From positions 806,001 through 870,000 of the forward strand of contig NZ_CP116942.1 in NCBI RefSeq assembly GCF_028532485.1: a stretch of 64,000 nucleotides of DNA, written 5' to 3'. Under the pieces are notes generated by a model, which saw nothing but the letters and a program-made list of their open reading frames with translations, had not been told where the DNA came from and searched no databases. This document shows, piece by piece, positions 60,208 through 64,000 of this stretch. The first letter of the stretch is position 1; each line of letters opens with the position of its first letter. Origin of the DNA: Iamia majanohamensis (GTDB lineage Bacteria > Actinomycetota > Acidimicrobiia > Acidimicrobiales > Iamiaceae). The position numbers were made by a program, and so were the translations under genes.

Positions 60208-60827
60208 CACTGCTGGTCCCCCTGCTCGCCTGGCTCCCCAGAGGCACGCAGCACGGCCAGCACGGCTCGGGCCTGCTTTCGCTTCCACTCCCAGTAGGAG
60301 TAGGGGCTGGGCAGAGGGCACTCGTGCAGCGCCTTCACTGCCCGCTCCACGAGGTCCGTTGGGTCGGGGCTCTCCGGCTCCGGGGCAGGCGCCGGGCGCC
60401 TGGCGGCGACCATCTCCGGGCAGTCCTCGGCGTGACCGTTCGGCCAGTCCTGGCAGCACTGCGGATCGCAGTCGCCCGGCTCCGGGGCTGGGTCGGGGGC
60501 AGGGGCCTCCCGCAGCACCTCGCGGATCTCAGCCTCGACGACGCTCTTCGTGGGGCTCTCAGGACTGTCTCGGTTCAGCAGGCGAGCCCAACGCTCTAGG
60601 CACTCAGCGATCCCCGGTGGGTCTGCTGGGGCTGGGGGAGCCTCCACCGCAGCCAGCACGCGCACGGCGGCACGATCCACCGTCTCGGCCATCGACCCGG
60701 GCCACGACGAGCCACGGGCGCAGCGAGCCAGCAGGCCCACGTCCGCCTTCAGCGACTCAGGGATGGACTCGGGCGGGCCGTCTCCGGGGACAGGCCCGGT
60801 GCTCGGGGCGGTCACGGGGTCAGGCAT
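60207..60827 (-). CDS. Pro/Ala-rich phage protein
   Basis: 206 residues from the ATG at 60827; a GTG at 60836 is possible. Low-complexity Pro/Glu/Ala segments around helical pieces; a Cys group CDPQCC with His (GHAEDCPE) near 125-141. Unknown function. Confidence 0.6.
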   Translation of the reverse strand: MPDPVTAPSTGPVPGDGPPESIPESLKADVGLLARCARGSSWPGSMAETVDRAAVRVLAAVEAPPAPADPPGIAECLERWARLLNRDSPESPTKSVVEAEIREVLREAPAPDPAPEPGDCDPQCCQDWPNGHAEDCPEMVAARRPAPAPEPESPDPTDLVERAVKALHECPLPSPYSYWEWKRKQARAVLAVLRASGEPGEQGDQQ

Positions 60828-61059
60828 CGGGGTCACCGCCGTCGTTCACGATGGGCAGACGATCACCGATGACGTTTGGGGTGATGGCGTCGGGCATTCC
60901 GTACCGACCGTTTACGCCCTCATCCAAGCGGACGATGCAGAGGCTGCCGCTCCAGGAGAACAGACCCAGTGTCTCGGGCCACTTCTTCGCCAGGCGGCGC
61001 AGGCTCCTAACGGCCTTCTCTTCCTCGTCGGTCAGCGGGGTTCCGTCGTCGGTCTTCAT
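60820..61059 (-). CDS. Small phage protein
   Basis: 79 residues with an AAGGAG site. DEEEKAVRSLRRLAKKWPET then LFSWSGSLCIVRL; resembles small actinophage proteins without a known role. Confidence 0.65.
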   Translation of the reverse strand: MKTDDGTPLTDEEEKAVRSLRRLAKKWPETLGLFSWSGSLCIVRLDEGVNGRYGMPDAITPNVIGDRLPIVNDGGDPDA

Positions 61060-61148
61060 CTGTTGGTCTCCTTCTCGGTGAACAGGGGGTGCAGGGCTGC
61101 GGCGAACACGGCTCCGACGGTGAGCAGGAACCGACGACAGACGGTCAT
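61056..61148 (-). CDS. 30-residue membrane peptide
   Basis: ATG at 61148 overlaps the preceding stop (ATGA), and its own end overlaps the next ATG. One hydrophobic helix (FLLTVGAVFAAALHPLF) and a charged end KETNR. Confidence 0.45.
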   Translation of the reverse strand: MTVCRRFLLTVGAVFAAALHPLFTEKETNR

Positions 61149-61207
61149 GGGTCGCCCGGCCCGTAGACGAGGAACACGGCCATGAGGACGCATATGGCAA
61201 CGAGCAT
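61145..61207 (-). CDS. 20-residue hydrophobic peptide
   Basis: ATG at 61207 overlaps the stop of the Cys-rich gene upstream (TGATG). It encodes MLVAICVLMAVFLVYGPGDP. Its fit between coupled stops suggests translation; it could also serve only for coupling. Confidence 0.35.
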   Translation of the reverse strand: MLVAICVLMAVFLVYGPGDP

Positions 61208-61641
61208 CACGGGCTCTCGCCCCCTTGCTCGGTGATGTCACGGAGGGCAGCCAGCAGGCCAGGGGTCCACGGGGAGGCGGTGGCGCCGGGGTTGGCGTCG
61301 GTCCACTCCCAGCCGGTGTTCGGACGCCAGCCAGTGCCCCGGTGCCAGCCGTCGTGGGATGGCGGCAGGACGCATCCGTCATGGACCCCCGCCGCCCTTG
61401 TCGCCCCGCACTTGCCGCCCGTCTCCACCAGGAGGCGGACGACGGCTTCTGCCCGCTCCGCACGAGCCACCGCAGAGTGAGCCTTGGCTTCCGCCTGCAT
61501 GCGAAGGTCCTTGAACGTCTCCAGCTCGGCCTCGATGGACCACCCGTCCAGCAGGCCCTCCCCCTTGCACCGCACGCAAGGCGCACCGTTCCAAGCGGTG
61601 CCCATGCCGCCGCATTCGCCGCACATCTCCTGGCCGCTCAT
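61207..61641 (-). CDS. DnaJ-like zinc-finger small protein
   Basis: 144 residues from the ATG at 61641. CGECGGMG and CVRCKGEG repeat the CxxCxGxG module of DnaJ zinc fingers; then a helical middle and CGATRAAGVHDGC. Probably binds zinc; role unknown. Confidence 0.65.
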   Translation of the reverse strand: MSGQEMCGECGGMGTAWNGAPCVRCKGEGLLDGWSIEAELETFKDLRMQAEAKAHSAVARAERAEAVVRLLVETGGKCGATRAAGVHDGCVLPPSHDGWHRGTGWRPNTGWEWTDANPGATASPWTPGLLAALRDITEQGGESP

Positions 61642-61892
61642 CGCACCCCACCACCGATCGGGTAGCGCTTGATGCCGCAGTAGCAACGGCCTCCGGTTGC
61701 CACGACCTCATCAAAGTGCGGGTGCTCCGACGACGGTGCAGCCCACTCGTCGCCGTAATAGCCGTGATCGTTGGCGGCGCAGTAGTCCTCGTCGGTCGGG
61801 CGCTGCGGCTCGTCGGCGCGAGCGGCGCACGGACCGTCGAAGCCGTGGAGCACCATGCCGTCCTCGACCAGGCAACCGCACGACGCCCTCAT
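61638..61892 (-). CDS. Cys-rich small protein
   Basis: 84 residues. CGCLVEDGMV, C, C and CYCGIKR; possible zinc site. Overlaps both neighbours by 4 nt. Confidence 0.6.
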   Translation of the reverse strand: MRASCGCLVEDGMVLHGFDGPCAARADEPQRPTDEDYCAANDHGYYGDEWAAPSSEHPHFDEVVATGGRCYCGIKRYPIGGGVR

Positions 61893-62074
61893 CGGGTGCT
61901 CCTCGCGGCCCGGCGGATCACCGGCTTCTCCCACGCCTCCGGCTTGCACCGACGCCACCGCTCCATCCCCCACCAGCGGCGCAGCTCCGGCCGGAACAGC
62001 CACAACCCGACCAGCAAGGCCAGGGCCACGACGACCGCCAGAGCAAGAGCCAGGCCTCCGCCCTCGTAGCGCAT
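61889..62074 (-). CDS. 61-residue membrane protein
   Basis: One TM helix at about residues 8-26 (LALALAVVVALALLVGLWLF) and a basic, Trp/Arg-rich cytoplasmic tail (RRWWGMERWRRCK). Both ends overlap neighbours. Possible superinfection or membrane function; unknown. Confidence 0.65.
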   Translation of the reverse strand: MRYEGGGLALALAVVVALALLVGLWLFRPELRRWWGMERWRRCKPEAWEKPVIRRAARSTR

Positions 62075-62391
62075 CACCGGTCCGCCTCCGCCTGGGTGAT
62101 GAGCGCCCGCGCTGCGCCCACCGTCGCGGTGAGGTTGTCGGGGTCCACGGTGCTGGAACGAGCGGCGAAGTTGGTCAGCCGTCGCAGCAGGTCCAGAGGC
62201 ACCTCGGCAGTGAGGGGCTTCCGACGGGCGATGAACACCCGCTCGGCGACCAGCGGCATCGACACGAGCATGGGGGCTTCGCCTGCGACGATCTCCCAGG
62301 TGTCGTCGTGGGGGATGTCTCGGCCGAGGTACGCGTCCCATCCTTCGGCTCGCATCTCGTCGGTCAGGGCGGGGGTCGGGTCAGGCTGCAT
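62074..62391 (-). CDS. Small phage protein
   Basis: 105 residues from the ATG at 62391; overlaps the HNH gene by 11 nt. Mixed alpha/beta with DLLRRLTNFAARSSTVDPDN. No family recognised. Confidence 0.65.
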   Translation of the reverse strand: MQPDPTPALTDEMRAEGWDAYLGRDIPHDDTWEIVAGEAPMLVSMPLVAERVFIARRKPLTAEVPLDLLRRLTNFAARSSTVDPDNLTATVGAARALITQAEADR

Positions 62392-62740
62392 CGGTGTCTC
62401 CTCGGGTGGAGCGGAGCAGCGTCCCGTTCCGGTACGACTCCGCAGGGTTGGCATGCACGTGCTGGTGATGGGCGTGGGAGAGGGCCAGGAGGTTGGAGGC
62501 GCTGTCGCCCCCTCCGTGGCTGCGAGGGAGGCGATGGTGAAGGCACTGGGCCCGGTCACGGCACCCCGGCTTGCACTCGCACCACCCGGCCGACCGGAGG
62601 GCGACCTCCTCGACGACCTCCGGCGGCACCCGCGACCCAGCGCCCCGCTTGTCGGAGCGTGGCTTGACCCGGCCGCGTCGCCCCCGGGGCTTCGGGAGGC
62701 CCTGCTTCGGCTGGGGGGCGAAGAAGCGGTCAGGCTTCAC
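62381..62740 (-). CDS. HNH endonuclease
   Basis: 119 residues from GTG at 62740 (GTGA overlap). Basic N-terminus with KPRGRRGRVKPRSDKRG, then CECKPGC, QCLHHRLPRSHGGGDSASN and HAHHQHVHANPAES: the HNH fold with zinc-type Cys. The role could be recombination or packaging of replication intermediates. Confidence 0.85.
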   Translation of the reverse strand: MKPDRFFAPQPKQGLPKPRGRRGRVKPRSDKRGAGSRVPPEVVEEVALRSAGWCECKPGCRDRAQCLHHRLPRSHGGGDSASNLLALSHAHHQHVHANPAESYRNGTLLRSTRGDTDAA

Positions 62741-63525
62741 GACGCCGCCTCCATGCCGCAGCCGCAAGCACCCCAGTCCTCGTTGTCGAACAACGACGGC
62801 TGCGCCTCAAGCCGCTCGCGAAACGACCGCAGCGGCAACGGCACAGCCGTTCCGCCCCGGCGGTCACGGAGTATGGAGACGTCCTTCCCGAGCAGCGCCC
62901 GCGTCGCCTCCTCCTCCGTTTCCCACTCCCGGTACCGGTCCGGGAGGCGCCGCAGCAGCAACTCCCACTGCGCCTGGCCGCCACGGACACACCCGCCGCC
63001 GCAGTTGGCATGCGAGAACCCAGCGGCGTACAGCCGGGGCGGCTCAATGCCGCGGGCGCGGAGCCCGTCAAGGATTTGCGCTTTCGTCCGATACGGAGGG
63101 TCCATGAGTGGAGCCGCGACCGTCCACGGCGCCCACGGGCCGGCGCTCGCGGCCATCCGGTGCTCCTCGGTCCAGTCGAACCCGAGGTACACGACCGATT
63201 CCTCCGGGTCGTAGTTGGCGTCCATGTGAGCTCGGATCAGGTCCCGCTTCAGCACCCGGGAACAGACGGCCATTCGATTGTTGGGGACGACTCGCTGATC
63301 CCGGCCGACCTGCATCGGTGTCCGCCCATCGGTGAGCCGGACCCACTGCACACCGTCTGGGAGGGCGTGCACCACGTCCCGGGCGAATCGCCAGTTGTCG
63401 TCGTCCTCAACCAGCGTGTCGGCGGTGATGAGCACAACGTCGGCGGGGTCGTTCCGCTCGGCGACCCGGAAGGCGACCTCGGCCGAGCCGGCACCCGTCG
63501 AGAACTGCACAAGGTGGCGGCTCAC
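62737..63525 (-). CDS. PAPS-reductase-like (PP-loop) phage protein
   Basis: 262 residues from GTG at 63525. PP-loop-like FSTGAGSAEVAF (S9-S14), LITADTLVEDDDNWRF, VVYLGFDWTEEHRM, SHANCGGGCVRGGQAQW, DVSILRDRRGG and a C-terminal CGCG. These motifs define a phage family related to PAPS reductases and DndC-type enzymes. The true reaction is unknown; nucleotide or tRNA modification, or an anti-defence role, is possible. Confidence 0.85.
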   Translation of the reverse strand: MSRHLVQFSTGAGSAEVAFRVAERNDPADVVLITADTLVEDDDNWRFARDVVHALPDGVQWVRLTDGRTPMQVGRDQRVVPNNRMAVCSRVLKRDLIRAHMDANYDPEESVVYLGFDWTEEHRMAASAGPWAPWTVAAPLMDPPYRTKAQILDGLRARGIEPPRLYAAGFSHANCGGGCVRGGQAQWELLLRRLPDRYREWETEEEATRALLGKDVSILRDRRGGTAVPLPLRSFRERLEAQPSLFDNEDWGACGCGMEAAS

Positions 63526-63734
63526 TGGTCGGCCTGCTCTCGTTCCACCGGCCGCGACCAGAAGTCGGCCTGCTCCATGGCGTCGAACGTCGACCGCGCC
63601 GCACCGGAGACGATGCACCGCTGCGCGTCCCACGCCGACCAGCCCTGCGCCTCAGCGATCAGGACCGTGCCGTCGTCGGTGGTCCGCTCGCAGTACGACG
63701 GTCCCGGCTCTCCGCTCACCCTGCGCCAGCTCAT
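63522..63734 (-). CDS. Small phage protein
   Basis: 70 residues; overlaps both neighbours by 4 nt. Contains GTVLIAEAQGWSAWDAQRC. No family recognised. Confidence 0.65.
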   Translation of the reverse strand: MSWRRVSGEPGPSYCERTTDDGTVLIAEAQGWSAWDAQRCIVSGAARSTFDAMEQADFWSRPVEREQADQ

Positions 63735-64000
63735 GCCGTCGGCTCCGGGGTGTGCTCCTCGATGTACCCGATGACCTGCCCGGCCTGCTCACGGTTGAGG
63801 TCGGCGAGCTTCGGGAACTTCCGCTCGTGCCACCACGACTTGACCTCCGCCGTCCACTCGTCGTCCAGGCTGGACAGCAGCGCCGACAGACGGTCGCTCT
63901 GCGTCGTGGTCATCGGCTCCGGTGGCGGAGGGGCGTTCAGCTCCTCCTTCGACCACAGGTCGAGGGCGACCCCGAACCGCATGGCGGCGTTGCGGATGGC
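63731..64000 (-). CDS. Probable ssDNA-annealing recombination protein (ERF/Rad52-like), C-terminal part
   Basis: The frame is open to the window end, so the N-terminal part is missing. The visible part begins AIRNAAMRFGVALDLWSKEE, which resembles the last conserved block of ERF-type annealing proteins, followed by a Pro-rich linker and a helical tail (WTAEVKSWWHERKFPKLAD). Such proteins anneal single strands in phage recombination. An ATG at 63982 is not the likely start. Confidence 0.6.
   Translation of the reverse strand, partial: AIRNAAMRFGVALDLWSKEELNAPPPPEPMTTTQSDRLSALLSSLDDEWTAEVKSWWHERKFPKLADLNREQAGQVIGYIEEHTPEPTA

Larger units (their letters stand above)
28945..64000. mobile_element. 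Siphovirus-type prophage (HK97-like), truncated by the window edge
   Basis: Bounded on the left by the broken dtd gene at about 28945. Contains a tyrosine integrase, terminase, HK97 portal, protease and capsid, connectors, tail tube, frameshifted chaperones, tape measure, tail tip, fibre, amidase, DNA metabolism genes and WhiB. No obvious inactivating mutation is seen apart from the split terminase, which may be natural. The right attachment site is not in the window. Confidence 0.97.

Noticed and set aside
28945-64000. CRISPR array or tRNA genes within the prophage
   Set aside because: No regularly spaced direct repeats and no cloverleaf with CCA-end or TTCRANY-type loop were noticed; a tRNA-scanning program would be needed to exclude all.

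Overview
The window is high-GC DNA with short gene spacings, frequent GTG starts and ATGA/GTGA overlaps. This, together with the gene families (DUF4262, an ECF sigma factor with a SnoaL-like tail, DUF2254, DUF445) and a phage-borne WhiB protein, points to an actinomycete, possibly of the Acidimicrobiia. That is an inference from gene content; no rRNA or marker gene is present.

Region 1 (about 1-28,950) is ordinary chromosome. In order it holds: the end of a probable MFS transporter; an M13 zinc peptidase; a secreted protein coupled to a large surface protein with five ~110-residue repeats; a hemerythrin protein; two small-molecule or protein methyltransferases; DUF4262 and STAS-like proteins; an ECF sigma factor divergent from sbcD-sbcC; a lipoprotein sugar dehydrogenase; TesB thioesterase; GtrA and DUF2254 membrane proteins; a thioredoxin-like protein; an acyl-CoA synthetase; and a HAD phosphatase. 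An intact IS30-family element (22651-23881) follows, beside a degenerate tandem repeat. The region ends with a sugar- or lipid-related cluster (barrel protein, methyltransferase, GT4 glycosyltransferase), DUF445, and the 3' half of dtd.

Region 2 (about 28,945 to the end of the window) is a siphovirus-type prophage of HK97-like organisation, cut off by the window edge. It is inserted in dtd exactly at the active-site SQxxT motif. A tyrosine integrase (+) lies beside the junction; almost everything else is on the minus strand. Read in the direction of transcription from 64,000 downwards, the order is: an early region (probable ssDNA-annealing protein, PAPS-reductase-like enzyme, HNH protein, many small Cys-rich proteins, a PDDEXK-type nuclease, DNA methyltransferase, WhiB, RHH, replication-type protein); a clear sigma70-type promoter with an embedded palindrome and a hairpin-rich 280-nt leader at 53,903-54,212; a Cro-like HTH; HNH nucleases; the terminase; portal, protease, capsid, connectors and tail tube; tail-assembly chaperones with a -1 frameshift site; tape measure; tail tip and fibre; and a lysis cassette with an amidase and several small membrane proteins.

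The most notable observations are the following. (1) The large terminase is split into separate ATPase and nuclease genes joined by an ATGA overlap. (2) A textbook CCCAAAC slippery heptamer lies in the tail chaperone. (3) A tail-anchored protein is encoded on the opposite strand inside the tail operon. (4) The late promoter and leader resemble an operator plus put-like antitermination RNA. (5) dtd is disrupted at its catalytic motif. (6) The phage carries a PAPS-reductase-like enzyme of unknown purpose. (7) Several coupled genes of 20-44 codons would be missed by normal length cut-offs. I see no CRISPR array and no recognisable tRNA or rRNA gene.
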